Positions 7,165-16,567 of a stretch of DNA of 64,000 nucleotides are shown here, piece by piece (positions within the stretch are counted from its first letter, which is position 1; each line of letters opens with the position of its first letter). The notes under the pieces were generated by a model. That model searched no databases. It was not told the DNA's origin and saw nothing but the letters and a program-made list of their open reading frames with translations. A program made the translations under genes and the position numbers. The DNA is taken from contig SVLS01000004.1 of the NCBI GenBank assembly GCA_015067835.1, positions 1 to 64,000 on the forward strand, read 5' to 3'. This DNA comes from Oscillospiraceae bacterium. GTDB lineage: Bacteria > Bacillota > Clostridia > Oscillospirales > Oscillospiraceae.

Positions 7165-7713
7165 TCATCTTTTGTCTTTACGATAATCCTTCAAGCCCAT
7201 CACAAGGCATCCAAACGCCACCAGCATTGCAATCACTGCCAGCTCGCCAAACCAACGAATCAAGCTCAATTTCCCCAGATCAAACAGGAAAAAACGCACA
7301 ACAGCCGCTATCCAAAACATTACCGCGCTCAGAAGTCTGCCTGGTAAATACCCGTTAATCGTCATCAGTAGAATAACTGCAGTAGGTACATACCACAGCA
7401 AGGATAGAACAATTCTCAGCGTATTTCCGCCGGTAAAGCTGAGCAGCAGAAGAATCACACATTCCAGCACACCGACCAGACCGTACATCTTGGGCGCATT
7501 GTAGTGCACACACTTCAGGCAGACGACCATTCCTCCGGAAATCACAATGCCGATTATCATTGAGCCAATCAGCTCCAAAACCTGCACATCACGAAAGCTG
7601 ACAAGGGCAAAATAATAAGCCAATTTCAAAAAGAATGACAAGCCCATCAGCGCACTGCAGGCACTGGTGTATTTACTGTCAAAATCGATAAAGTAACGTG
7701 TATACCTTTTCAA
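7165..7713 (-). CDS. Unrecognised multi-pass membrane protein
   Basis: This 182-residue protein is mostly hydrophobic, with about five to six predicted membrane segments (roughly residues 20-40, 47-66, 75-92, 98-118, 128-145, 153-174) and a basic C-terminal tail GLKDYRKDKR. I do not recognise a family. The start is a TTG with AGGAG about 9 nt upstream. It follows the DUF4317 gene by 39 bp on the same strand and may be cotranscribed with it from the promoter at 8904-8932. Confidence 0.75.
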   Translation of the reverse strand: MKRYTRYFIDFDSKYTSACSALMGLSFFLKLAYYFALVSFRDVQVLELIGSMIIGIVISGGMVVCLKCVHYNAPKMYGLVGVLECVILLLLSFTGGNTLRIVLSLLWYVPTAVILLMTINGYLPGRLLSAVMFWIAAVVRFFLFDLGKLSLIRWFGELAVIAMLVAFGCLVMGLKDYRKDKR

Positions 7714-7752
7714 TCAAATCAGCTCCTTCCGAACTGTAAAAAACATTGTCAA

Positions 7753-8874
7753 TCAGATATGGATACGGACACCGTTGACTTCCACATCCTCCTGTGCATT
7801 GATCAGAATATACTTAACACCGCCGATAACCCGGGTTTCTATCAAATCCGCCCGATCCGGTGCAACCTTGATGGAAACATCCGGAGTTTTGATTTCAAAA
7901 CGCTTTTCGTCAATGATATTCTTCGGATGCAGATCCGCCTCAAAGCCAAAAGCCTCATCATAATCCACGCTGAATTTCGCAATTTTTGCTTCCGAGATTC
8001 CACAGCCGGTCAAGACCTCCTTCACTTCCTCCTTGGAGACCAGGAGCGTGTCAGGCACCTTGCTTTCCTTGTGAAGCGTAATGCGCTGCACCAGCTGCTC
8101 ATGAACCGTCTGAACTGTATCCAGGCCGCACTCTTCCTCCAGAGCATTACTCAAGATAGCCTCAAAGGATTTCTTTTGCAAGAAGGCTGGCTTTGGAATT
8201 TTCACATTAAAAATGCTGTCAGCAAAGGTCTCGTGATTTTCCTTGGTGCTTCTGGTATAGTAAAGTGCATTGTAAAGGTTGGTTGCCCGATTATCAAAGG
8301 CCGGGAACAGGAATCCCAATTCCGGGGCACTGACAGCATTGGTGATGCCACCGTCGTGGAAAAGGCCTTCCTCCGGCACATAGTGAAGTGCTGATTTCGT
8401 AAGCTTCACGGGGCAAACCGCACATAACAAGAAACGGTAAACCTCGCTGCTGTCGCCGTCGCTGTCATCTTTTCTCTTAAAAGGTACATCGTACCGATCA
8501 CAGCCCAACAGGATCAAATAACCGTCGTCAAAGGAAAGGGTCTCCATCACTTTGTGGTAGAATTGAAGCCGCAGTTGCTCATCTTCCAGATTGCTGTCCC
8601 GTAAATCCCGCAGCAGTTTATGCTCCGAGTCGCTCATAACCTGCGCAGTTTGAAAAGAAATATCAATTAAATGCTTTCCAACTGTGCCGGAAAGTGTCTT
8701 TCTCATCAGACCAAAGTATTTATCGCCCTCATTTTCCGACATCATACCGGTGCTTCTTCGGAATTCAGATACGATTTCCTTTCCCTGATTTACATAGCAG
8801 CCATAGATGGCGGTCATATTGCTGCGGTCGCGGCGAATATGCCTGCGAATCTCGCCAATTTCCTTTATGTTCAT
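7753..8874 (-). CDS. DUF4317 family protein
   Basis: This 373-residue cytoplasmic protein begins MNIKEIGEIRRHIRRDRSNM, followed by IYGCYVNQGKEI, the signature start of the clostridial DUF4317 family. The rest matches in length and includes the Asp-rich DDSDGDSSEVYRFLLCAVCPVKL segment. No catalytic motif is evident, and the function of the family is unknown. It has its own extended -10 promoter and a GAGGAAATG ribosome site. Confidence 0.85.
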   Translation of the reverse strand: MNIKEIGEIRRHIRRDRSNMTAIYGCYVNQGKEIVSEFRRSTGMMSENEGDKYFGLMRKTLSGTVGKHLIDISFQTAQVMSDSEHKLLRDLRDSNLEDEQLRLQFYHKVMETLSFDDGYLILLGCDRYDVPFKRKDDSDGDSSEVYRFLLCAVCPVKLTKSALHYVPEEGLFHDGGITNAVSAPELGFLFPAFDNRATNLYNALYYTRSTKENHETFADSIFNVKIPKPAFLQKKSFEAILSNALEEECGLDTVQTVHEQLVQRITLHKESKVPDTLLVSKEEVKEVLTGCGISEAKIAKFSVDYDEAFGFEADLHPKNIIDEKRFEIKTPDVSIKVAPDRADLIETRVIGGVKYILINAQEDVEVNGVRIHI

Positions 8875-8903
8875 TCCATTTCCTCGTTATCTATTTTTTC
8901 TTG

Positions 8904-8932
8904 ATTATAGCACATAACAACGCGAATGTCGA
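8904..8932 (-). promoter_or_regulatory. Promoter for the DUF4317 gene
   Basis: On the minus strand TCGACA (8932-8927), 17 bp, TATAAT (8909-8904), with a TGC extension before the -10. It begins just past the pgsA terminator. Confidence 0.7.
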
Positions 8933-8934
8933 AT

Positions 8935-8964
8935 AAAAAATCCGGAGCAATGCTCCGGATTTTT
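8935..8964. terminator. Terminator at the end of the recA-pgsA gene cluster
   Basis: TCCGGAGC (8941-8948) and GCTCCGGA (8952-8959) are flanked by A6 and T5, so it works in both directions. It lies 3 nt after the pgsA stop and ends the long minus-strand cluster. Confidence 0.85.
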
Positions 8965-8966
8965 GC

Positions 8967-9497
8967 TTAATCCCAAAGGCACTTCCAGTTTTTGATGAAA
9001 TACTCCACACCGGAATAAACCGTGGTAGCAAGTATCACGCCCAGAACCACCTGCGAAAGCCAACCGGTTGTGGGGAAAGCCATCCAAACACACAGCCCAA
9101 CCATGGTGCTGGCAGTCTTGATCTTTCCGCTCCAGCCGGCAGCAATCACCTTGCCCTTACCCACAGCAACAAGCCGCAGGCCAGTCACAGCAAACTCCCG
9201 CGTCAGCACAATCATCAGTGCCCAAGCCGGCATTTTGCCCCATTGGCAGAACATACACATTACCGCAATCACCAGCAGCTTATCTGCCAGAGGGTCCAGG
9301 AATTTTCCAAAATCCGTAATCTGGTTATGCTTCCGGGCAATATGGCCGTCTATGTAATCCGTAATACTGGCAAGGATAAAGACACCCAGAGAAATCCACA
9401 TCCACAGGTTGAGATATCCGCCGCTGAAATACATCAGCACCATAATAATCGGAACAAAGGCAACGCGTACCAATGTAATTTTACTTGCAGTTGTCAT
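8967..9497 (-). CDS. pgsA: CDP-diacylglycerol-glycerol-3-phosphate 3-phosphatidyltransferase
   Basis: This 176-residue integral membrane enzyme makes phosphatidylglycerophosphate from CDP-diacylglycerol and glycerol-3-phosphate. The CDP-alcohol phosphotransferase signature D-G-x2-A-R-x8-G-x3-D-x3-D is complete (YIDGHIARKHNQ to DPLADK, about residues 49-71). Several membrane segments flank it. Its ATG overlaps the rimO stop (ATGA), so translation is coupled. The rimO-pgsA order is common in Firmicutes. Confidence 0.95.
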   Translation of the reverse strand: MTTASKITLVRVAFVPIIMVLMYFSGGYLNLWMWISLGVFILASITDYIDGHIARKHNQITDFGKFLDPLADKLLVIAVMCMFCQWGKMPAWALMIVLTREFAVTGLRLVAVGKGKVIAAGWSGKIKTASTMVGLCVWMAFPTTGWLSQVVLGVILATTVYSGVEYFIKNWKCLWD

Positions 9498-10828
9498 TCT
9501 GATTCCTCCAAAACATAACCGGATAAATCGCCATCGATAACGCCGTCAATTTTTACTGTGACGAAGCTTCCTTCCGACAAATCATCATCGCTGGAGAGCC
9601 ATACCCTGCCGTCAATATCCGGTGAGTCAGCATAGCTTCGTCCATAATACTGCTCATAATCCTCATCGTACCCATCCACAAGAATCTCAAGAGTTTTTCC
9701 CTGCATCGCCCGGGCATAATCGTCCATAATGCGGGACTGAATTTCTTCAACAATCGACGCACGCTCCTGAGCAACCGATGCATCCGGGTATTCCATTTCT
9801 GCGGCCGGTGTACCCTCCTCCGGAGAGAATGGGAATGCGCCAACACGCTCCAGACGCTGCTCCTTCAGAAATTCGCACAGCTCTGCAAATTCTTCTTCCC
9901 CCTCACCGGGAAGTCCGGTAATAACGCTGGTACGAAGAATCAGGCCGGGAATCCGTGCACGCAGTTTTGCAAACAGCTCCCTCAAAAATTCACCGTCACC
10001 GCGGCGATTCATCAGCTTCAGAATTTTGCTGTTGCAATGTTGGATAGGGATATCCAGATATTTCACAATCTTTGGTTCTGACGCCATAACCTCAATCAGC
10101 GCATCGTCAATTTCATCGGGGTACACATAGTGTAGCCTCACCCAATGCAGCTGCTCAATTTGACAAAGCTGACGAAGCAGCTCCGGCAGCAACCTTTGAT
10201 GCTCTGGAAAATCCGTACCATAGCGGCTGGTATCCTGGGCAACCACAATAAGTTCCTTAACGCCCGACGCTGCAAGAAGTCTTGCCTCATAGAGAATATC
10301 ATCCATTTGGCGACTGCGGAATTTTCCACGCAAGTAAGGGATAATGCAATAGCTGCAGCGATTATCACAGCCCTCCGCAATTTTTATAAAAGCATAATGC
10401 TCCGGTGTGGTCAAAACCCGACCGGTCTCCAGCTCCGGCGTATCAATAGAGCCGAATTGCCGAACCTGCTGCTGTGCCAGTAAAGCCTCAACGGCGGACA
10501 CAATTTCCGCATAGCTGCCAGTACCCAATATTCCATCGACTTCAGGCATTTGCGCAAGAATCTCATCCTGATACCGCTGTGAAAGGCAGCCGGTAACCAA
10601 TATCTTCCCAACAAGCCCATCCGCCTTCAGGGCAGCAGTGCGCAAAATAAAATCAATCGCTTCAGCCTTTGCCGAGTCTATAAAGCCGCAGGTGTTAATA
10701 ACAACAACATCGCTGCCGACAATATCGGCCTGAATGGTATGTCCGGCTTCCTGGATACGGTACATCATCCGCTCACAGTCCACCTGATTTTTCGCACAGC
10801 CAAGGGAAATAAACCCAATATTCGCCAT
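9494..10828 (-). CDS. rimO: Ribosomal protein uS12 methylthiotransferase RimO
   Basis: This 444-residue radical-SAM enzyme adds a methylthio group to an aspartate of ribosomal protein S12. The N-terminal UPF0004 domain begins NIGFISLGCAKNQVDCE and carries Cys for the auxiliary cluster; the radical SAM motif is GCDNRCSYCIIP (CxxxCxxC) near residue 145; a TRAM domain ends the protein (from about 375). The ATG at 10828 has GGAGG 6 nt upstream and follows the recX stop by 1 nt. Confidence 0.93.
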   Translation of the reverse strand: MANIGFISLGCAKNQVDCERMMYRIQEAGHTIQADIVGSDVVVINTCGFIDSAKAEAIDFILRTAALKADGLVGKILVTGCLSQRYQDEILAQMPEVDGILGTGSYAEIVSAVEALLAQQQVRQFGSIDTPELETGRVLTTPEHYAFIKIAEGCDNRCSYCIIPYLRGKFRSRQMDDILYEARLLAASGVKELIVVAQDTSRYGTDFPEHQRLLPELLRQLCQIEQLHWVRLHYVYPDEIDDALIEVMASEPKIVKYLDIPIQHCNSKILKLMNRRGDGEFLRELFAKLRARIPGLILRTSVITGLPGEGEEEFAELCEFLKEQRLERVGAFPFSPEEGTPAAEMEYPDASVAQERASIVEEIQSRIMDDYARAMQGKTLEILVDGYDEDYEQYYGRSYADSPDIDGRVWLSSDDDLSEGSFVTVKIDGVIDGDLSGYVLEESE

Positions 10829-10829
10829 C

Positions 10830-11468
10830 TTAATCCTCCGCAAATTCCTCGCAATCCGCTAAAACCTGTTCCAGGCCACGACGAATGGCACTGTAGGAAT
10901 GGCCACGGCGCAGCAACGCATCAATGGCCTTCTTTACGTCCTTTTGATCTGCATTATCATCCAGTCTGGACTTCAAAAATGCAACAATATTGTCCGTTTG
11001 GTCCGGATAATCCGCCAAAACTTCCTCCCAATACTCCTTGGGAATCCGCTTTTCATACAAAGCCTGCTTGGCTCTGTTCAGGCCGTAGCCCTTGCGGATG
11101 CAATTACTGACCACCTGCTGAGCTGTAGCGCGGTCATCCACCAAGGACATTTCCTTCATCCACGCAACGGCAGCCTTCGCGTGCTCCTCAGTTTCTCCCT
11201 TTTGAAGCAGTCTATGCTCCAAATCCTTTTGAGAGACGCTGGTTGTGGCAATAATACGCACAGCACGCATTTTAGCCGACATTTCTCCGGCAGCAGCCAT
11301 CAGATTCGCATATTCAGCCTCTGACAGCTCCATACCCGGATACAAACCAAAATCCTGCACCGTCTGGCGGTACAGACGTAGCACCGTCTCATCTTCCATA
11401 ACCACGCGATAGCGTGAGAGGCGATCAGGCGCTGCTGCAACGGACTTAATCTTCATCGTCGAAGTCAT
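10830..11468 (-). CDS. recX: Regulatory protein RecX
   Basis: This protein of up to 212 residues is a RecX-family modulator that binds RecA filaments. It shows the three-helix repeats typical of the family, with [28 protein letters not shown] and [11 protein letters not shown]. The ATG at 11468 lies inside the end of recA; a second in-frame ATG at 11456 gives [10 protein letters not shown] and is equally possible. Overlap with recA suggests coupled translation, and recX next to recA is the usual arrangement. Confidence 0.88.
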   Translation of the reverse strand: MTSTMKIKSVAAAPDRLSRYRVVMEDETVLRLYRQTVQDFGLYPGMELSEAEYANLMAAAGEMSAKMRAVRIIATTSVSQKDLEHRLLQKGETEEHAKAAVAWMKEMSLVDDRATAQQVVSNCIRKGYGLNRAKQALYEKRIPKEYWEEVLADYPDQTDNIVAFLKSRLDDNADQKDVKKAIDALLRRGHSYSAIRRGLEQVLADCEEFAED

Positions 11469-12549
11469 CAGCGCTGATGGCGATGGGGCGTTCTGCCGCC
11501 TTTGCAGGGGTCTTGGCAGCGGTGCTGTTCTTCAAAAGGTTTTCCCGCACCTTTGCTTCCACCTGCTCTGCGATATCAGGGTTCGCCATCAGGTATTCCT
11601 TGACGGAATTGGTGCCCTGGCCGATCCGTTCATCGCCCATGCTGAACCAGCTGCCGCTCTTCTGCACAATATCCATCTGCACGGCTAAATCCACCAATTC
11701 GCCCCATTTGCTGATGCCCTGTCCGTACATAATATCAAAATATGCCTCACGGAAAGGAGGTGCAACCTTGTTCTTGACAACCTTGACGCGGGTCTTGTTG
11801 CCAATGACATTACTGCCCTCTTTAATAGATTCGGTGCGGCGCACATCCAGCCGGACAGAAGCATAGAACTTCAGCGCATTACCGCCTGTGGTGGTTTCGG
11901 GGTTGCCGTACATCACACCAATCTTCATACGAAGCTGGTTAATGAAGATAACAACGCAGTTGGTCTTGGCAATAGAGCCTGCCAGTTTCCGCAATGCCTG
12001 AGACATCAAACGAGCTTGTGCGCCTACAAATGCATCGCCCATTTCACCTTCAATTTCCTGCTTGGGAACCAATGCTGCAACAGAGTCTACAACGATTGCA
12101 TCAATCGCACCGGAACGGACAAGGGCATCTGTGATGCTCAATGCCTGATCACCGGTGTCGGGCTGAGAAACCAAAAGATTATCAATATCCACACCTAATG
12201 CAGCAGCGTAAACAGGATCGAGAGCATGCTCTGCGTCCACGAAGGCGACTTCGCCGCCAAGCTTCTGTGCCTCTGCCAGAATATGCAGAGCCAGCGTTGT
12301 CTTACCGGAGGATTCCGGTCCGTAAATTTCAATAATTCTTCCCTTGGGAACGCCACCAATGCCCAGCGCTGCATCCAGTGCCAGAGAGCCGGTGGGTATC
12401 GCTTCCACATTCATTTCGGGACGCTCGCCAAGACGCATTACTGCTCCCTTGCCAAAGTCCTTATCAATTTGGGAAAGTGCTGTCTGCAGAGCCTTCTTCT
12501 TATCCGATGCCGGAGTCGGTGCTTCATAAGATGTCTTTTTCGTAGCCAT
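11446..12549 (-). CDS. recA: Recombinase RecA
   Basis: This 367-residue protein forms filaments on single-stranded DNA, exchanges strands and triggers LexA cleavage. The Walker A motif is GPESSGKTT (near residue 70), with the [20 protein letters not shown] loop region near 200-220 and a typical acidic C-terminus DDFDDED. I start at ATG 12549 ([11 protein letters not shown]) because GGAAGGA lies 9 nt upstream; the frame is open for 10 further codons. No LexA-type box or dedicated promoter is visible just upstream, since the gene follows prmC by 1 nt, so SOS control would have to act further up. Confidence 0.96.
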   Translation of the reverse strand: MATKKTSYEAPTPASDKKKALQTALSQIDKDFGKGAVMRLGERPEMNVEAIPTGSLALDAALGIGGVPKGRIIEIYGPESSGKTTLALHILAEAQKLGGEVAFVDAEHALDPVYAAALGVDIDNLLVSQPDTGDQALSITDALVRSGAIDAIVVDSVAALVPKQEIEGEMGDAFVGAQARLMSQALRKLAGSIAKTNCVVIFINQLRMKIGVMYGNPETTTGGNALKFYASVRLDVRRTESIKEGSNVIGNKTRVKVVKNKVAPPFREAYFDIMYGQGISKWGELVDLAVQMDIVQKSGSWFSMGDERIGQGTNSVKEYLMANPDIAEQVEAKVRENLLKNSTAAKTPAKAAERPIAISADDFDDED

Positions 12550-12550
12550 T

Positions 12551-13426
12551 TTAATCGTCCTTCCTGTCGAGCTGGGCAATAACCGCTCGTTCTCTGTCGT
12601 TATAATCTCTGGAACGCTCCAGAATGGTATACTGATTGTCCGTCAGAATCTGACATACCTCATCACCCTGCCCCATCCCGAACTCAAAGCAAAGATAGCC
12701 GCCGGGCTTCAGAAGCGAGGTATAATTTCCAACAATTCCACGGTAAAATTCTAAACCGTCTTCGCCGCCGAAGAGTGCCAGATGCGGCTCATAATTGCTG
12801 ACGCTGATGGGAAGTTCTTCCATTTCCCGGCCGGTGATATAAGGTGGGTTTGATACAATCATATCAAACTTTCCCAAAAAAGGCGAGGGTTTTTTCATCG
12901 CATCCGCTTGAATGCAGGTGACGCGTCCTGCCAAATGATTTCTGGTAATATTCTTTTTGGCAACCATTAACGCATCCTTGGAAATATCCGCTAAGGTTAC
13001 CCGGGCATCCTTCACGCGGCTGGCAATGGCCAGACCGACACAGCCTGAACCGGTGCACAAATCAAGGATACGGGGGTCTTTCTCCAATTCCAGACACTTC
13101 TGAATGGCCAACGCAGTCACTGCGCAGGTGTCGTCCCGGGGAATCAGAACATTTTTATCCACATAAAGGGGTAAACCATAGAACTCCCACTCTCCTAAAA
13201 TATAGGCAAGGGGCTCACCGGCGACTGCACGAGCGGTGAATTCTTCCATCCGTCGGCACACTTCTTCCGAGGCATAATTTTCCGTCTGTGCAAGAATCTG
13301 CTCCTGACTTTTACCGGAGGCGGCACACAGTAATTGTCTTGCCAACATCCCCGCCATTTGAGAATCCTCTGTTTTCATCAGAGATTTTCTGCATTCCAGA
13401 TAAAGCTGGGAATACTTCTTTACCAA
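12551..13426 (-). CDS. prmC: Peptide chain release factor N5-glutamine methyltransferase
   Basis: This 291-residue class I SAM methyltransferase modifies the GGQ glutamine of release factors. It has [15 protein letters not shown] (SAM motif I, near residue 120) and the hallmark IVSNPPYI (near 187). The start is a TTG at 13426 overlapping the DUF1385 stop (TTGGTAA), with GAGGGGG upstream, so translation is coupled. prfA is not adjacent here. Next to DUF1385 the order is common in Clostridia, where rpmE and prfA often complete the set. Confidence 0.92.
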   Translation of the reverse strand: MVKKYSQLYLECRKSLMKTEDSQMAGMLARQLLCAASGKSQEQILAQTENYASEEVCRRMEEFTARAVAGEPLAYILGEWEFYGLPLYVDKNVLIPRDDTCAVTALAIQKCLELEKDPRILDLCTGSGCVGLAIASRVKDARVTLADISKDALMVAKKNITRNHLAGRVTCIQADAMKKPSPFLGKFDMIVSNPPYITGREMEELPISVSNYEPHLALFGGEDGLEFYRGIVGNYTSLLKPGGYLCFEFGMGQGDEVCQILTDNQYTILERSRDYNDRERAVIAQLDRKDD

Positions 13427-14424
13427 CGGTCTGCCCCCTCTTCCTCAGGAAGAACAGCCTGAACCGCAGCAATTCCCACCTCAATCATCGAATCATCCGG
13501 TTCATTGGTTGTGAAATTCTGCAGCCACATACCGGGAGCGGTGAGAATTTTGGTAAACCAATTATCGTGTCTGCCCGCCCAGCGGTTGATTTCATAGGTA
13601 ATGGACACAACCAGCGGCAGCAGAAGCAGCTTAAAGCCAATCATAATCACCCGGTAAAGAAGCGTTCCTTTCATTGCCTCCAAGGCAGGAACAATGCTCA
13701 GCAAGACTGTGGAAGCGATTGCAAATACCAATATGGAAATGACCATAACCACCAGCAGGAAGCTTGTGCCGCAACGGGGATGAAGCCGCGTTTGCATCCG
13801 GACATTTTCAACAGTCAGCGGCAGCCCTGCTTCGTAGCAACGGATGGTCTTATGCTCCGCTCCGTGATAGGCAAATACACGCTTCATATCCTTCATACGG
13901 GAAACCAGGAACATATAGACCAGAAAGATGGTCATACGTATCAGTCCCTCAATCAGATTCAGCACAATCATCTGAGGAATCCATCTGTCCAGAAAGCTGA
14001 CAATCACCATCGGCAGGAGGAAAAACAGAAGAATGGATAAGCCCAATCCGAAGAAGACGGCAATACCTACCACCAATTTCTGAAAGCTCTCATTTCCAAG
14101 CTTCTTTTCCAGCCACAGGTCAAGCTTGGAGGGCTCTTCCACCGATTCAACCTCCGAGGACAAGTCCGCAGAATGCATCAATGCCTTCACGCCGGCAACC
14201 TGAGAATCAAAGAAATTTACGCTTCCGCGAATCAGCGGCCAACTGGCTGGGGATTTCTTAGAGCGAACCTTTCTTGCTTTGATGTCCAGCTTGATTTCGC
14301 CATTACTGCGAACAGCAATGGCATCCTTTTCCGGACCGCGCATCATAATGCCCTCAATCAGGGCCTGACCGCCGATGCTGGTCTTAAACTTTTCACAGCA
14401 GGGCTGTGTATCACTTTTACTCAT
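13420..14424 (-). CDS. DUF1385 (YqhQ-like) membrane protein
   Basis: This 334-residue protein has the family signature SIGGQALIEGIMMRGP at its start and a cluster of about four membrane segments between residues 110 and 280 (for example VVGIAVFFGLGLSILLFFLL). A conserved HGAEHKTIRCYE motif lies near residue 190, followed by HPRCGTSFLL. The histidines and acidic residues look metal-binding, but function is unknown for the family. It sits between the histidine kinase and prmC with gaps of only a few bases. Confidence 0.85.
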   Translation of the reverse strand: MSKSDTQPCCEKFKTSIGGQALIEGIMMRGPEKDAIAVRSNGEIKLDIKARKVRSKKSPASWPLIRGSVNFFDSQVAGVKALMHSADLSSEVESVEEPSKLDLWLEKKLGNESFQKLVVGIAVFFGLGLSILLFFLLPMVIVSFLDRWIPQMIVLNLIEGLIRMTIFLVYMFLVSRMKDMKRVFAYHGAEHKTIRCYEAGLPLTVENVRMQTRLHPRCGTSFLLVVMVISILVFAIASTVLLSIVPALEAMKGTLLYRVIMIGFKLLLLPLVVSITYEINRWAGRHDNWFTKILTAPGMWLQNFTTNEPDDSMIEVGIAAVQAVLPEEEGADRW

Positions 14425-14436
14425 TGTATACCTTCC

Positions 14437-15846
14437 TTATAGGGAAACCGGCAGGCAAATTGTAACCAAAGTGCCGCCTCCCTCTGCATTTTCTAGTGTA
14501 AGAGTGCCGCGGTGCATCTCCACAATTTCATCACAAACAGCCAATCCGATGCCCGTACCACGAGCCCGGGAGCTGCCTTTAAAGAACTTCTTTTTCACCA
14601 GAGGAAGCTCATCCTCCGGTATGCCGGGACCATAGTCCCGAATACGAATGACCACATTCTCCCCTTCCAGACAAATCGACGCTTCTATTCTCTGCCCGGA
14701 ACCGCCGTGCTTTGCAGCATTATCCAGAAGATTCAAAAACACCTGACGCAACCGCTCGGGGTCGCAGGAAATTTCGGGAATTTCATCATCATTATCCATA
14801 TATTCCAAGGTAATTCCGTCCTGATTCAGTCGGCTGGAATACATATAAACCGTATCTTCAAATTCTCCCCGTATATCCGCCTGTTGAATGTTCAAATTAA
14901 AGCGGCCATCCTGAATACGGGTAAAGTCCAAAAGCTCAACAACCATTTCCGTCAAACGGGTTGTTTCCCGGGAAATAATTTTCATTCCCCGTTCTGTCTC
15001 CGGGTCAAGGGTATCACCCGCCAAAAGGGTCTCGCTCCAGCCGGCGATGGCGGTCAGCGGTGTGCGCAGCTCGTGAGATAAGGAGGAAATGAACTCTCTC
15101 TGACTCTTCTCGTTCTGGCTGATTTGCGCAGACATTTCGTTGATGGTCTGCGCCAGCTCACCGATTTCATCGTCATATTTTGTCTGAATTTGCATACCGT
15201 AGCTGCCGCTGGTAATCCGCTTTGCTTTTTTAATAATCGCATTGAGGGGAAGCAAAATGGTTCGAATGTAGTAGTTGCTGCTGAAAAGAACAATCAGTAT
15301 TACCACGATGAATGCACACAGACAGGTCAGGCAAATTTTAATGATTTGCTGATTAAGCAGACGGGTAGAAGTAACATAGCGCATAACGCCTATGACCTCA
15401 CCGTTGCCGAGAATAATGGGGTTGGAAACAGCAATAATCCGTTCTCCGGTGTTAGGATCCCGGTCATCAAAGGTTTCCATGGTTTGATTTTCGATGGCTC
15501 GGCGTATATCAGAGGTCGTCGGTGACTCCCCCGGCCAGTTGCCATAGGAGGATGCAACCAGGTTCCCATTTACATCGATAAATTGCAGTTCTATCCTATT
15601 TTTATGTTCAAAGTCTTTTACATAGTCCACACAAGCCTGATAATACTCCTGATAATCATGAGTCAGATAATCCTCGAAAAAGGCAGATGTGGTCATTGCC
15701 CGGTATTTCAGGTCCGAGGTCATACCGGAATAGTAATAAGCAGAAAACACCATGGTAACGACAAAAACACAGACTAAGCCCAGGGCAGAAATGACACCAA
15801 CCGTATTGATCAGCCAACGCCGCCGCAGACCGCCCACTTTTTTCAT
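14437..15846 (-). CDS. Two-component sensor histidine kinase
   Basis: This 469-residue membrane kinase has two membrane segments (about 13-36 and 168-190) flanking a roughly 130-residue extracellular sensor domain, then HAMP, HisKA with the phosphoacceptor motif FISSLSHELRTPL, and an HATPase domain with LLDNAAKHG, DYGPGIP and GTGIGLAVCDEI. It is 24 nt downstream of the response regulator gene and surely pairs with it. The start at ATG 15846 is preceded by GAGGGA. The ligand is unknown. Overall layout resembles WalK/PhoR-type kinases, but no PAS domain is obvious. Confidence 0.92.
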   Translation of the reverse strand: MKKVGGLRRRWLINTVGVISALGLVCVFVVTMVFSAYYYSGMTSDLKYRAMTTSAFFEDYLTHDYQEYYQACVDYVKDFEHKNRIELQFIDVNGNLVASSYGNWPGESPTTSDIRRAIENQTMETFDDRDPNTGERIIAVSNPIILGNGEVIGVMRYVTSTRLLNQQIIKICLTCLCAFIVVILIVLFSSNYYIRTILLPLNAIIKKAKRITSGSYGMQIQTKYDDEIGELAQTINEMSAQISQNEKSQREFISSLSHELRTPLTAIAGWSETLLAGDTLDPETERGMKIISRETTRLTEMVVELLDFTRIQDGRFNLNIQQADIRGEFEDTVYMYSSRLNQDGITLEYMDNDDEIPEISCDPERLRQVFLNLLDNAAKHGGSGQRIEASICLEGENVVIRIRDYGPGIPEDELPLVKKKFFKGSSRARGTGIGLAVCDEIVEMHRGTLTLENAEGGGTLVTICLPVSL

Positions 15847-15870
15847 CGTTACTTCCCTCACTTTATCAGC

Positions 15871-16557
15871 TTAAGCGCCCCACTTATAGCCAAGGCCCCA
15901 AACCGTTGTAATATAGCTTGGATTATTGGTGTCGTCCTCGATTTTAATCCGAAGACGGCGAATGTTCACATCCACAATTTTCAATTCGCCTTCGTACTCC
16001 CGACCCCATACAGCAGAGAGAATGTCCTCTCTGGACAAGGCGCGGCCGGGATTCTGCATAAACAGCTTAACAATCGCATATTCCACTTGGGTCAGGCGGA
16101 TGCGTTCGCCATTCTTCTCCAATGTGTGATTTCTCGTATTCATCACGAACGGGCCCTGCGTAAGCACTTCCGCAGAAGCGGTATTTTCACCGCCCATTCT
16201 GCGGAAAAGTGCATCAATTCTTGCAGTCAGCTCTGCAGGAGAAAAGGGCTTCGTCACATAATCATCCGCACCGGTCATCAGTCCGGTGACCTTATCCATC
16301 TCCTGCGTTCTGGCCGTCAGCATAATAATGCCCATCTGCTTGTTTGTGGCGCGAATCCGCCTACAAACCTCAAAGCCATCCATATCCGGCAGCATAATGT
16401 CGAGAATCGCAACACCAATGTCCGGATACTGCTGCAGTCGATCGAGAGCCTCCTGTCCGGTGCCCGCTTCAATAACTTCATAACCGGCCCGCTTCAGGTT
16501 GATTACCACAAAGCTGCGGATATTCATTTCATCTTCCAAAATCAATACTTTTTTCAT
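15871..16557 (-). CDS. OmpR-family response regulator
   Basis: This 228-residue regulator has a receiver domain (phosphoacceptor Asp in VAILDIMLPDMDGF, with TAR near residue 80 and KPF near 102) and a winged-helix DNA-binding domain (about 135-226) ending TTVWGLGYKW. AAGGAG lies 6 nt before the ATG. It is sandwiched between the lipoprotein gene (11-bp gap) and its kinase (24-bp gap), which suggests a three-gene signalling unit. Confidence 0.93.
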   Translation of the reverse strand: MKKVLILEDEMNIRSFVVINLKRAGYEVIEAGTGQEALDRLQQYPDIGVAILDIMLPDMDGFEVCRRIRATNKQMGIIMLTARTQEMDKVTGLMTGADDYVTKPFSPAELTARIDALFRRMGGENTASAEVLTQGPFVMNTRNHTLEKNGERIRLTQVEYAIVKLFMQNPGRALSREDILSAVWGREYEGELKIVDVNIRRLRIKIEDDTNNPSYITTVWGLGYKWGA

Positions 16558-16567
16558 AGGCCACTCC